NCBI GenBank assembly: GCA_945643635.1
Contig: CALZFC010000082.1
Coordinates: 947,501 to 1,011,500 of the forward strand
Length of the DNA: 64,000 bases
Source of the DNA: Allodiplogaster sudhausi
Taxonomy: Eukaryota; Nematoda; Chromadorea; Rhabditida; Diplogasteridae
Reading direction: 5' to 3'
Every line of letters starts with the position of its first letter. Positions within the stretch are counted from its first letter, which is position 1. The notes under the pieces were generated by a model. That model had not been told where the DNA came from. It ran no database searches and saw only the letters and a program-made list of their open reading frames with translations. The translations under genes and the position numbers were made by a program. Below are positions 34,301-45,443 of the stretch, piece by piece.

Positions 34301-37290
34301 AATGAAAATGAAATTTTATGATCGCTTCTTATTTTATTTGTTTTGTTTGAGTTTCTTATAAATGTTTTGATTGAGTTTCTAATTATATTTGAGTATAAAT
34401 GATAAGAAAATGGAAAATATGGTTTTTCAGTGGCGGGCAATAAAGGTGTTCTTGTAGTGCATCGAGCCCCGAACCTTGGTGTTGCTAGTCAAAAATTTCA
34501 TTTTCAAAACACAGAAATCACACATTTTTCAAATAGACATCACCATAGCTGTCAGCGATGTGATAAGAGAGGTAAAATGGGTCAAGTACATATGTATATC
34601 TTCCATTCATGAACATTTCGAAATCAGTTGAGCATTCAATAATTTCTCGAATAAAACGGGCCCCGGCGGGCCGGGCCGTTGGCACCTCTGCTGGTGAGCT
34701 ATACATCCCGCGTAAAAAATTTCAGAAATAGCGTATCATTGTCACATTGTCAGATGCCTCTCATTTCGGCATATTTTTGGGGGAAAAAGTTTTTCATGGT
34801 TGTTCGCAGTGCAAAAAGCATAAAACCCTACGAGGAAATCGCATGGCGTGATCGAATCGAATCGCATTTAAATTAAATTAATTAAACCAATCAATTCAGG
34901 ACCCAACAATGTTGGACAATAGATACATAAATATGCATGCATATATGTATGTCTGTATCTATTCACAAAAATACATACATACATATGTACACACACAAGA
35001 TAATTAAAAAAAACTATCGATGAAGCACTCGAAGCATTTATGAGACTGTGCACAAACCAGACTGTAGATGAAAATCTCGAGAGTTAGGTCGCGCTTATCC
35101 ACATCTTTTAGCTTCATCACCTTCACGGCCAAGGGCGCTTCGCTGTTCAGTTCCTTACCCTTGAAACAATATACATATATATTTTTTTTTCATTACAACT
35201 TTAATTGTTAATAATTTTATTTATTTATTTATCGACGTTTTATGAACGTAACTGATGGCTAGTGGCCTTCACGAAACGCTTGGTTCTATCCAGTCGAGTA
35301 ACGGTCCCCTTGCCTTCACTTTTTATTTTAAATTCCATGACAAGGTCTTGCTTGATGATAAACAACTCTGTAAGTGCTCAATGAAACCAATATTCTGTTG
35401 CTAAACACCTGATAGAATCAAGAAACAGCCCTGAAGATTTCATTAATCTTTCATTAAACTTTGAAAGATAATATTTATGAAAAACCAAAAGTTTAGAGAC
35501 TTTTTGGCGGTCTCACTCACTCTCTTTCTCTCTGTCTTCTCTCTTTGGATTTACGTGCTTCTATTCAATTAATGGCGAAAGCATGAAATATCTATCTATG
35601 TACATACATGGTGTACACAGCCTCGGTCCCCCCGAGTGTGTGAGAGAAAGAGAGAAAGAGAGAGAGGGAGAGAGAGAGAGAGGGGGAGTCAAACTAACGC
35701 GGAACACCCTGCCAAACGCGCCCGAGCCGAGGAACTCTCCGGTGACGTCGATGTAGGCGGCAGAACGCTGAAGAAAAAAGTATAGACATATACGCTAGTA
35801 GATATGAACGTATTCAAACATGAGAATTGTTGTGAAGGATTTGAGGCGTTATTTTCAAGGTGAGGTCACACAAACTTTTGTAACGTGTAGATCAAAGAAA
35901 AAAATTTTGTCCAGCACGAATAAATGTGCAAGCCAGGTGATTCCTGATCATGGAAACAACCCTAAAAATTTCATAAACTTTCTTCTACTTTAAAAGAACT
36001 GCGATTTGCGTGAGAATCGTAGCTACATACATAGAGCTGGGGGACAAAGCAAAAATCTCTTTAAAGGTTCTTTTTGACGCGACGATGCGATTGGAATGTG
36101 TTCGGGAGTCAGAAAACGCTATTCTGGCGAGCTGTGCAAAAGAGAGCTCGGTGAGACTAGCCGAGATGACCGCACATTCGAGTTCGAACTTCGTGCACAA
36201 AAATGCAATATTTGTAAACTAATTTTTGCATAAATAGAGAAGATATTTTGTTGATATTGATATCTACATTTATGTACTATGTACATTTGCGTATATACTA
36301 TGTGAGTCCGATTACATTATACTCGTCTAGTGAGTCTGCCAGCTCGGAATGCTATTTCATTTAACCCTTTGACAGGCATACTCCTTGTCACTTCCTTCCT
36401 TCTCCTCTATCACAATCGGTCGACTGTCCATTCCTTCTTCTTCCTCTAATAAACCCTTTCCCGCTCTTCCCACAGTCTATTCCCTATCCCTCTGTGTGAA
36501 GGATACAACAGAAGATATTTTTTTTTAAAGAACGCTGCACAAGTTTATAAAATGTTCACTTTTTGAGTCGTAGTGGCCATTAGATTTTGAAGAAGTGTCG
36601 TTACCTAATATGGCGTTTTATCATGTTTTCTATCGCTTTATTTTCATTTCGTACAGCTGAAAATTCTCTTTCGAATGAGAATGTCAGAAATGTACGAGCT
36701 CTTTGATGTTTTCTAGTGATTAAACTGTTGAAATACGCGCGTTTCCCCTGTCACATTGATACTCTCCCAAATCGCGTCCATTAGTACCTTGAAAATTTTA
36801 TAATTCGTGTGTACCTTGAAAATTATACACAAAATAAATGTATTCGTATTCGAACTTCATGTGCATGGGTCCTCGAAGGTCCCATCTCTTTCTCAGTTCC
36901 CAGCGGCCTTAGAGTGCCCCCTCCCCTCTTGCATCCTGTTACTAACTTCTGGATCTCCGCCAATCCTCTCTGCATCCGATCTCTTCACTTGAGTGCGCGA
37001 GATGAGTCGCCGTTTGTCGGAGAGAATCTACAAATATTTAATGATTTATTTAATTTCTTTTTTTATACAACTCTCTGCACAAATCTCTAGTTTGTCTTAA
37101 CCAAAATAATTTTAACTTGTTCCATAATAACAATTAACGGCAGTTCAATATTCCTTATAAAAGAAGAGCAACCTTGTTAATCTGACTAAGGACATCGCCA
37201 TCGGAGGCGGAGAAGTCCTTGGAAGAGCCTTTGCGACTTCCTGGTTGGACAAGCCGAGTTCGCTCGTCCCATTTCGAAAGCGTTGAGTCG
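31375..37290 (-). CDS. Divergent Ser/Thr protein kinase with proline-rich tail (N-terminus incomplete)
   Basis: Fourteen exons whose phases agree: 37173-37290, 35699-35767 (glycine loop GSGAFGRVF), 35303-35365, 35058-35159 (LAVKVMK lysine and the LEIF glutamate helix), 34258-34281, 33840-33998 (hinge LLAMELGELG), 33066-33146 (HCDIKPSN), 32910-32976 (IVDFNLAR), 32606-32688 (APEM and DSFSIG), 32299-32371, 32144-32213, 31985-32043, 31611-31801 and 31375-31524 with the stop. About 430 residues are visible. The fold is that of a MAPKK/STE-like cytoplasmic kinase. The catalytic Asp, Lys and Asn are kept, but HRD is HCD and DFG is DFN. The tail has a Gln run and PPVPPRR, a possible SH3 ligand. The edge at 32910 is the weakest junction. 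An upstream exon near 37413-37490 is likely, but its frame is unclear. Substrate unknown. Confidence 0.8.
33171..33455. mobile_element. MITE copy A in a kinase intron
   Basis: The element begins TTTAAAGGAGGTATCCGGGG and ends CGCCGGATACTTCCTTTAA, terminal inverted repeats of about 22-25 bp. A diverged copy in the other orientation lies at 56548-56818, sharing internal blocks such as CATCTTGGCGTAAAAC and GCCGCCCTCCTATTTCACAT. It has no coding capacity. It sits in the intron between the hinge exon and the HCD exon. Confidence 0.8.
34015..34250. mobile_element. Dispersed repeat copy 1 in a kinase intron (minus orientation)
   Basis: On the minus strand this 235-bp stretch matches 34705-34920 on the plus strand. 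Shared blocks are CCGTACGAGGAAATCGCACG versus CCCTACGAGGAAATCGCATG, TTCGCAGT, CTCATTTCG, and GGACCCAA followed by CAATGTTGGA. The two copies are inverted relative to each other and lie in neighbouring introns. Confidence 0.7.
34648..34690. repeat. GGGCC-rich element
   Basis: ACGGGCCCCGGCGGGCCGGG is followed by CCGTTGGCACCTCTG. The last 19 bp match 38637-38655 with one change (CGGGCCGTTGRCACCTCTG), so these are copies of one dispersed element. Confidence 0.6.
34705..34920. mobile_element. Dispersed repeat copy 2 in a kinase intron (plus orientation)
   Basis: This is the inverted partner of the copy at 34015-34250, with perhaps 70-75 percent identity by eye. It is preceded by a GGGCC-rich element at 34648-34690. 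There is no coding sequence; a short frame reading VRSAKSIKPYEEIAW is simply the translated repeat. Confidence 0.65.
35770..37150. other. Large kinase intron, no further feature seen
   Basis: This is the interval between the exon at 37173-37290 and the glycine-loop exon at 35699-35767. It is AT-rich and unique-looking, and open frames are short and lack splice or codon support. Nothing else can be assigned. Confidence 0.5.
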
Positions 37291-37499
37291 CTGAAGAAAT
37301 GCAACAACTTATTATCAGTTGATCTTAATGGATAAGTAGATGATTCTTAGCATCTCCTAATTACGGCAAGGGAGCAATGGAAAAGAAATAACGTTAAGGA
37401 GATAAGAATAACTCGCCGGAAGTGCTCAGAGTTCTTCTCGCTTTCCGCGACTTGCTTTTCGAGTGACTTGAGAGTCTCTTGCTTCCTTGGTCTTTTCCA

Positions 37500-40400
37500 T
37501 ATCAGGAATATGTTTTTTTCTGAGACACTATGCGAGAGAACCGGGAAGTTGATGCTTTTTCTAACTAAGTAAAACTAATCTGGTGATCGCTTTATACCCG
37601 GAATGCTCCGGAGGAGGTTATCTTTCTCTCGGGACGCTGTCTCTTCTCTTGTCACCCGGCTTCCACGGATAAGGCGAAAGTCAACAACGTCATGGGACCT
37701 CATCGGCAATGGGAGAAGCGGCTAAATCAAGCGAAGCTCCGGTGACGCGAACAAGCGAGCCAGCTGAAGAGGCTGCAGACGCGCATCAAACCGGTAAATT
37801 TGAATGGACAGTACTGCATGCTGAGTTACACAGTGGCAATCAGCGACAAGAACCAAACCGAACGAGCACATGGAGAAGCTTGACTTCAAGATCGTCATTG
37901 AAGACAAATTCGAGGAGAGGAAGCAGAGACATCAGGCAAATCGACATTGCAGATCATGGGAAACTACACTCATGTCAGGGCTCCAATTTTTCCATCTTCT
38001 GATACGAAAACTGGAGCGTCTAGGGACGTGAGCTGCTCGCTGGGCGAGAGGGTCGTCGAATGACTCCCATTTAATGGTAGGATCCACGGCCGATTCGACG
38101 GCAGTAGTGGAAAAGGGGGGAACACTAAAGTACTAATCTGAAATGGGGACGATGGTACTCACAATCAGTCAGACAGTCGAAGGACCCGGTGTGGCAGAAG
38201 AATGGAATCACTTTTCTTGTCGAGGTATACGAAGACGGTTTCGATGACTCACTCGGCAACGTCGGTGGCGTGGTGGGGGAGAGAGTTGGGTAGGAGTTTT
38301 TGCTCTTCGATTGCCCCGCGCATGATCATCCTCATTTCCAATCCATGCTCCTCACGAAGAAACCTCTTGGCTGGTTGGGATCTGCCTAATCTTCAGTGCT
38401 CAATTGCTCAATTAGACTGTTCTTCACAAAAGGAAGTCTCTAAAACATTCATGTCGTGAAATTCATGCTACGAAGATTAATGTTAATGTTTTGAAGGAAA
38501 TGTTTTAGAAAAAAATTAATACATGAGGAAAGTTTTGCATCTCACAATGACACCAGTCGTCCTGACTGGACGACATATTTACTTATCGGGCCCAAACGGG
38601 CCCTGCGGGCAGGCCCAACTTTTTTCAACCCTGGGACGGGCCGTTGACACCTCTGAGCACCCCCCCCCCCCAATGTAAAAAAATGCTGGTGGTACCAAAT
38701 GAAAGAGCATTATTTTAAACCCCTTTTGCGCAGTTTTCATTCGGAAACATTTTGCGAAAAATCGATCAGACCCCATATAAAAAAATGATCATTTCAAAAT
38801 CGAATTTTTCAAAACTGATGGCACGATTGGATTCACCGTCTCCAGTATCAGTTGAAATGATTTCCAGCTCTTGGCTCAGCCTTTCTGCCATGTTTTACAG
38901 CAAAATCCGTGTATTATTTTATTATTTTATAGCATTAAATGGCCCTATGTTAGACATTTGGAGACCTCATACGAAAAAGAAAAATCTTCTACCACTAATG
39001 TCCTTCGCAAGTTTTAAACTCCGACATATGTAATTTCACCTGAGCAATTCAACGATAGCAGAAGAGGGTATAGAGTTAGAGAGCGAAAGAAAGAGAGGGA
39101 AAGAGAGAGAGAGATTGAGAGAGAGAAAGCGAAAGAGAGAGGCCATCGCCGGAAGAGCAGAATAGGCGGCGAAGCTCATCGGCCAAATGAGCTACCTGCT
39201 CATGAGGGAGGAGAGGCGGAAGGCGAGGCGGAGAGTGACGTGGGCTCTGGAAGTGTTGGGAGTAAGGGAGAGGTGCAAAGATAAAGAAAGAGATAGAGAT
39301 AAATGTAAAGAAATAAAGATAGAGGAGAGAGGGAGGCCAGTCATGGGCAGCGGCGGAGAAAAACGATTTCGTTTGGTCTTCCTTTTATAGTCTCCGAAAA
39401 CGTCATCTGCATATTCCGTTCCAGAAACTTCTAAAAATATCAAAAGATCAAGCACTTAGAACGTGAGTACATCAGAAATCGGTGCAAATCGGCAAGTTCA
39501 ATTTGAATCTTTGTTTTCTACCAGAAACTTTTGAAAGTACACCTTATAATGTTAGAAAGTCAGAAATCAGCTTACAATTATTAATTTGCATAATTTTTTC
39601 ACTCCAAAATGTTCCCAGTGCGGCTAAAATTAGGGAAAAATGATTGTTCCCACGTAGTTTCATGAAATCAATTGGGATCAATCGAGTATTGAAATCCGAA
39701 AACGGAATAGTAATGAAATCCGAAACTGGAATAGAAAACGGAAAAAAACCAAAAAAAAAATGAAAAAAAAACTTAAATAAGTACAAAACTATGATATTTG
39801 CAAACCCCCCCCCCCCCCCCCCCGAATTTTCCTTTCCTTCTAAGTTTACAGACGAATTTGGAATTCGCTTCGTAAGAAAAAATAAAAATAAAAACATCAT
39901 TTACTTACATTTATCTGCACTTTCCAATACGTTTGCACGTCTGAGAATTTGTTGAAATAAGCCCTAAAATAATTTACAAATAATTATTGATAATTTTTTG
40001 AAATATGAAAATATCGTTTAAGTCCATTTAAATGTGTAGATCCATACGTGGAGAATCGCTAAAGGCAGAAATATTCATATTCTCTTTTACATTATTATTT
40101 ATCAGTTACGAACAAGAAGTTACAATATTTTGATACTTGGCTTCTATTAATTTCCATAATTTAAACGCTTGTTGTACATGCATGTGATTCATGTGGCTAA
40201 ATTCCTCTAACCTCACACTGTTGAGAAATGTCCTACAAATTTCATGACAAACTATCATCACGCAATGAGTTTCCAGTCCAATCGTTATCGTTTTTGGGCA
40301 AAGGGAAGGAAATGCCGGAGCATGAGCACAACGCCTCGAACAAAGCAATTTTTTTAAAGATTACTTACTTTGATTCGTTACATTCTAAATGTGGGAAGAA

Positions 40401-40850
40401 CTAAAAAGAACATGATTTCATAATGCTTGGAAGTGCAGAGTTGGTGCTAAATACGAGTATATTCCCGTCAATTGACCTTAGCAAAAAGATTTTTTTCGGC
40501 GAATTGAGGAGAATGATAACCATTTCCTTCAACCTTCTCTGCAGCGTCCGGCAGAATCTCTTCGTCTTCCACGGAAGAAGACAAAGAACAGGCCAAAAAT
40601 AATTGCTATTTGAAAGAAAATTGTTTTGCAATCAATAATTTAGGCTTAATAAGATATGTAATGCTTGAAGGGAATAGAGGTAACGACTGGACTTACGACG
40701 TATGTCACCGACTCACGGATCGGAAAAGGGGGATACGGAACCGTCTTCCGGTTCGAGAATTCTTATCTTTCTACCGTACATTTACAATGATTTTGTAACC
40801 ATTTTTTTTTTAGAAACTTTATTGTTTGAAGAGTGCACGATAAGAACAAA
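37500..40850. other. Stretch upstream of the kinase, mostly unassigned
   Basis: No gene could be supported. A plus-strand stretch at 37709-38002 has a partly protein-like frame but no convincing start, splice sites or family. A GA block lies at 39070-39140 and a poly-C run of about 18 at 39806-39823. The first exons of the kinase may lie within 37.4-38 kb on the minus strand. Confidence 0.5.
38586..38655. repeat. GGGCC-rich element, second copy
   Basis: CGGGCCCAAACGGGCCCTGC opens the block and GACGGGCCGTTGACACCTCT closes it. The closing part matches 34672-34690. A run of C follows at about 38661-38671. Confidence 0.6.
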
Positions 40851-40854
40851 GATC

Positions 40855-41024
40855 ATGCGAATGGCACGCGTAGGTCATATCATTGTTACTGTGTTGGGAT
40901 TCTGTGGGTGCAGTGGCCTGTTTGGAGTTTTGGCACTGGCCCAGGGAAGGTGCACTTTTCTTCTCGATGTTGTGCAGCGTCGGGAGTCTTCTTCAGCATG
41001 GATCAAAGAGTCGACAACCTGTGA
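40855..41024 (+). CDS. Possible first exon of a membrane or secreted protein
   Basis: An ATG at 40855 opens 56 codons, starting MRMARVGHIIVTVLGF and followed by a hydrophobic stretch reading GLFGVLALAQG, enough for a signal peptide or membrane segment. It ends at a strong donor (TGTGA|GTAAGTG). I could not find a matching next exon. Joining it to the exon at 43282 would put that exon in a different frame from the one its codon pattern supports. This may be a relic. Confidence 0.3.
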
Positions 41025-41329
41025 GTAAGTGTGCTTCTTGCGTCTATTTATTTATCGTCTTAGTTGCATTCTTGGTCGTTAATCTTTGGTCTCTCTGTTT
41101 AACTTGTTTATAACCTTTTTAATCCTATTCCGTCGTCAAGCATATCTCACTCGGGGTATGAACTTGGCCATCCTGGCGTACACGTGAATCTATTTGTTCT
41201 TGTCCTCTCCACAGATTCTCTAGACAGTGGAGACAAAACGACTTGCCAATCTTAATATGAAAACCATTTTCGAAATGAAGCGTCAGTTGAAGATACATAT
41301 AAGCAGGGGTGACAGTGGGCCGAAAATAT

Positions 41330-41418
41330 TCGGACCCGGCCCCCAGGGTCGGCCCCGGCCCCGGGGGCCGGGGCCGGGGGCCGGGTCCCGGGGCCGGGGC
41401 CGGGGCCGGACACCCCTG
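41330..41418. repeat. GGCCCCGG-rich block
   Basis: About 85 bp of GGCC/CCGG pentamers and hexamers ending in CACCCCTGC, immediately left of the foldback element's target site. Similar but shorter GGCCCCGG runs occur at about 418-436 and 2770-2790. Confidence 0.7.
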
Positions 41419-41428
41419 CATATATGTA

Positions 41429-42570
41429 CAGTCCCGCCCAGGATCTTGGTACCAAGGACGCATCGGACGAGTCGGACGCGTCGGACGAGTCGGACGCGTC
41501 CAAATGCATCCTCGTTCATAACTATTGTTCTAGGAAAAACTAAAATATTCTAAATGGTACATTAGTTTGCTTATGGAGAACGGATGCTACTGTTAAAAAA
41601 TCAATAACTTTTTATCATTTGATAAGAAGTTATCAGTTTTTGCTAATAAAAAATTTCATTTCAAATATTTTTAAACGAAATTTCTCCTGTACCATTATTT
41701 TGTCTCTACACACATCCCCAAATAATAAAATTAAAGATTGTATCATTGATAACGGAAATCGATAAATGAGAACTTATCACGCATGTTCATATGATGTAAA
41801 GATTCGCCTTACGATTCTGAATCTAATTATGTAATCAGTTTTCAACAGAAAGTGCCGGTTAACAACATTTTTGATTGTGTGTACTTTGCAAGTCTTTCTT
41901 CAGGATTCTCCATTATCTTGGTCTTTTCAAAATTTTGGCCCGCTATGATGCGTCCAAATCTAGGTTGCTGCGCTAGCATTGATACTCAAAAATCTCCATT
42001 TTCGTCTTCGGTTTAATTACCCAAGTTTGAGGTAGCGAAATAGCACAGGCAGAGAAAAAAAGGGTTAGGCCCCGCCCCCTCGGCCTGCGAGGCCTCCCTG
42101 GCCTGTTCTCTCTGAAGAAAGTCTTGCAAAGTACACACAATCAAAAATACATTGTTAACCGGTACATTCTGTTGAAAACTGATTACAGAATTAGATTCAG
42201 AATCGTAAGGCGAATCTTTACATCATATGAACATGCGTGATAAGTTCTCATTTATCGATTTCCGTTATCAATGATACAATCTTTAATTTTATAATTTGGG
42301 GATGTGTGTAGAGACAAAATAATGGTACAGGAGAAATTTAGTTTAAAAATATTTGAAATGAAATTTTTTATTAGCAAAAACTGATAACTTCTTATCAAAT
42401 GATAAAAAGTTATCGATTTTTTAGCAGTAGCATCCGTACTCTATAAGCAACCTAATGTACGATTTAAAATATTTTAGTTTTTCCTAGAACAATAGTTATG
42501 AACGAGGATGCATTTGGACGCGTCCGACTCGTCCGACGCGTCCTTGGTACCAAGATCCTGGGCGGGACTG
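41429..42570. mobile_element. Foldback (long inverted repeat) transposable element with 8-bp target duplication
   Basis: Two near-identical arms (41429-41903 and 42111-42570) are reverse complements, separated by a 207-bp spacer. The outer ends are CAGTCCCGCCCAGGATCTTG and its complement. The element is flanked on both sides by TATATGTA, an 8-bp target duplication. Near the outer end the left arm has extra copies of the GGACGAGTCGGACGCGTC unit. There is no transposase, so it is non-autonomous. An 8-bp duplication fits hAT or Mutator-like activity; the end sequence alone does not decide. A related terminus (GGGCGGGACTGTAT) occurs at 60480. Confidence 0.9.
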
Positions 42571-43281
42571 TATATGTAGTTGAATTTGCATGACTTTCTT
42601 AATATTCCTCACTGTCATAGAATCGAGTTCGATTGCTTAGCACTACAACATGCCTCAGTCGTAATCTTCATACCATTAGTTTTTGTCTGTTTCAGTAACC
42701 CAACAATAAGTTTGTGGTAAAGCTAATGCGAAATTCATATTGCAAGGAAGATGCCAGCAACATGATATATTGGGACTGACAATGAGCGGAAGCCTATGTA
42801 GGTACATGCGCTCCCGTTTGTGCCCATAATCTTTACCGTGGCATGAGAGCCGAAACGGGATTCTGAGTAAGCTATTTCATTAATTGTATTTCAAATTAGT
42901 GAAAAGTGGTCTCCGGGCTAATATGAGGAAACACACAAGAAATTGTATGGACCTGCTGCGTAACAATATTTAATTCTTTTAAAACAAACGCATCATGCCA
43001 CCTCATCATTCCTTTTAATCTCTGTAGGACTGCTTATCGTTTTTTCATGCAAAAGGTCGGCGAGCTAAACAAACATTCTCAAATGTTCGATATTTCATAA
43101 ACAGCATAAACACTGATTTCCATCACTTTCGCAATGATCCAAAAGAATAAAAGAATATCTCAATACGACCTAGAGACAAAATGAATATTTTCAAAGGTTA
43201 GGAGATGAAATTTAAAAAAAATCCAAGCAGAATAAAATAAAAATCTTTATTCAATATCATTAATATCATTATGATTTCCAG

Positions 43282-43419
43282 GATTACACGAACAATGACC
43301 GCATCACCATCTAGTGGAGCAACACCCCGGACGGCGCCGCCAAGCAGTTCCGGCGCGAGTGGTTCCAGGGCGACTGCATGGTCCGCCGCAAGAACCTCCC
43401 CATCGAGTACAACCCCTGA
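43282..43419 (+). pseudogene. GC3-rich last-exon fragment with an internal stop
   Basis: Directly after a good acceptor (ATGATTTCCAG) 46 codons follow, nearly all ending in C or G, and close at TGA. The reading is DYTNNDRITI, a TAG stop, then [17 protein letters not shown] and [13 protein letters not shown]. The codon pattern is that of a highly expressed gene and unlike anything else in the window, which fixes the frame despite the stop. The F-R-x-W/F-x-GD-x-MV pattern vaguely recalls the C-terminal strands of fatty-acid-binding proteins, but I do not recognise the family with confidence. Confidence 0.55.
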
Positions 43420-44074
43420 TTAGCCCCTTCTCAGAACCCCCACCCCTCTCCCATGGAATTCCAGCATAAATGTTTGTATTCGCTTTACAAGTGAACCTTG
43501 AAGCATGTAAGCTTGTTATTCATATTCGGGATTTCCTTGTGCAGCATTAAACTGCCAGTTAAAATGTAGAATATGAATGGTCAATTGTCTGCAGTCGAGT
43601 GGTGAAGATAAGTCAACGATTAATAAGAATTTTAAATACCGAAAGAACGACTTTTCTTTCGGCTAGATCAATACTTCGACGCCTTGTTTTCCTAAAAAGA
43701 ATGAATATGTTCATTCTCAACGCTAATGTAAATTTTCTTAGTTGTTCGCAAATGCCTTAGTATTCAATATGATTCTCAAGGTTTTCATATTAACGAAATT
43801 TGTTGACATGAAGAAAAGTTGACAAAAAAAAAGAAAATATGCGTTTATGCCATTTTTTATGTCCTCAGAATGAACTTCTGTTTACTCAAAGTACTTAAAA
43901 TTAAAGCTTTTAACTTGGGAAAGTTGCCAAAAGACTCGTTATTTTGAAATTGACTAAATAGAAAGAGGGTTACAACTCGCAATCGCACTATTCAAAAGTG
44001 CCAATTCGAGAGAGAGGGAGAAGTCTCCAAATGAATGTCATACTAGTAGTAGAATAGGTTGTCAGCTTTAGAAA

Positions 44075-44633
44075 TTGGTACAGGCACTGCGTGTGATGTA
44101 TGCCAAGAATCCTTCCTTGACTGCACAAAAGGCAATCACGGAGCTGGCACGCCGAGTGGGGTACCGCTTCTCAGTCGCCACAGTCAAGCGACTTCGAGCT
44201 CAAGCAGGCCTTAGAAAATACGCCCCCAAGTATTGTCATTTGATCCGAGAAGGCAATAAAGTCAAAAGAATGCAATGGTGTCAAGAAATGAAAAGGCGAG
44301 GCGAGTTGTTTCTTAATAGTATTTTCACTGATGAATCTACCTAACAGATCCTTGAGAATTGTCACTGGTCCCAATGATAAGAATAGACTGGCTCCGCTGC
44401 CATAGCATCCCGTTAAAGTGCACGTGTATGGAGGCATTTCCTGGCAAGGCCCGACTCCACTCTTCATTTTTGACGGAACGGTAAACTTTTCACACTAATG
44501 CTCATTAATAATTAATCTGTTAACAGATATACTAAGTTTGCCTTCTCCCCAGGAACGCATGGACAGCGAGAAATTCTGCCTCATCTATGAGCAAACCGTC
44601 CACCATTTTGGAACCGATATATACAGTGGACGG
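44075..44633 (+). pseudogene. Tc1/mariner-type DDE transposase relic
   Basis: Pieces in order: a helix-turn-helix region (ITELARRVGYRFSVATVKRL), then RMQWCQEM with FTDEST (the second catalytic block), then HPVKVHVYGGISWQGPTPLF in another frame, and after an intron-like gap ERMDSEKFCLIYEQ. Stops (TAA after DEST, TGA/TAA further on) and a frame change show it is dead. The order and motifs match Tc1-like transposases. The gap at about 44483-44553 starts gtaaac, ends ccccag, and is flanked by the direct repeat GGAACG. Confidence 0.75.
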
Positions 44634-44734
44634 TGAGCTAATCAGCTATAATATGACTTGAATACAATAAAAATGAATTTAAACCGAATAGATAACATGA
44701 TGATAGTGCCCATGATCTTAACCAAGTGAAATTT

Positions 44735-44880
44735 TTCTAAGTCCAGAAATCTCCGTTGAAATTTTCACCTGTTATTTTTCTAAGTCCGGAATGTCCCGTT
44801 GAAATTTTCAGCCGATATTTTTCTAAGTCCGGAACGTGCCGTTGAAATTTTTCACGTAATTTTTCTAAGTCCAGAATTCA
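44735..44880. repeat. Tandem repeat of about 55 bp
   Basis: The unit TTTTTCTAAGTCCRGAA, a variable word, then YCCGTTGAAATTTTCA recurs three to four times at about 55-bp spacing. Confidence 0.75.
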
Positions 44881-44914
44881 TTCCACCTCGTTCTTGACCT
44901 GTGGAAATATCACA

Positions 44915-45225
44915 AGTCCAGGACCCCGACCGGATCCGAACCTGGGCCACTTGCGTCGTAAGTCCCAGCGTTACCAATCGGCAATTCTCCATCATACCAA
45001 CTTACAAGTGAAGATGTAGACATTCGTGTCGAAGTGATCATACATCAGAGATCACACATCACTCACCGGGGTCGAAATATCTCCAGGATCCCGACCGTAT
45101 TCGAACCTGAGCCGCTTGCTTCGTATCTAGTAACGTTACCAATGTGCTATTCGGTCATCATACCAACTTGCAAGTGAAGATGTAGACATTCGTGTGGAAT
45201 GTGATCATACATCACATGAATTTTT
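44915..45225 (-). repeat. Two tandem copies of a tRNA-derived SINE-like unit
   Basis: Two units lie 166 bp apart. On the minus strand each carries a D-arm/A-box region (CCGATTGGTAACGC in the copy at 44925-45000) and a B-box (GGTTCGGATCC), with the conserved tail ATACCAACTTRCAAGTGAAG on the plus strand. Acceptor ends do not pair, so they are repeats and not working tRNAs. Confidence 0.65.
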
Positions 45226-45443
45226 GCTTAGTCTTCTTCATTTATGAAAACCATCTCGAACTACTCTGCTCCCATCTCTTACATTCATATCGGCGCGAAC
45301 TCGAATAGCTATTGGCCAGGAGAAATAAAACGATTTATCGAGAGAATCATTCGATGGGAAAGAATAGAGTAGCACTCGTAACTAAAAGCAGATTGATCTA
45401 AAAGCCAAGCCTAAAAAATGAAATGACAAAAAGAAAAAGTTTG

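Noticed and set aside
34790..34876. Short peptide frame reading VRSAKSIKPYEEIAW shared with 34130-34190
   Set aside because: The similarity is at DNA level between two inverted copies of a repeat, in opposite gene orientation, and so is not a protein domain.
37709..38002. A plus-strand gene reading KSSEAPVTRTSEPAEEAADA
   Set aside because: Partly protein-like, but it has no convincing start context, splice signals or family, and adjacent frames look equally plausible.
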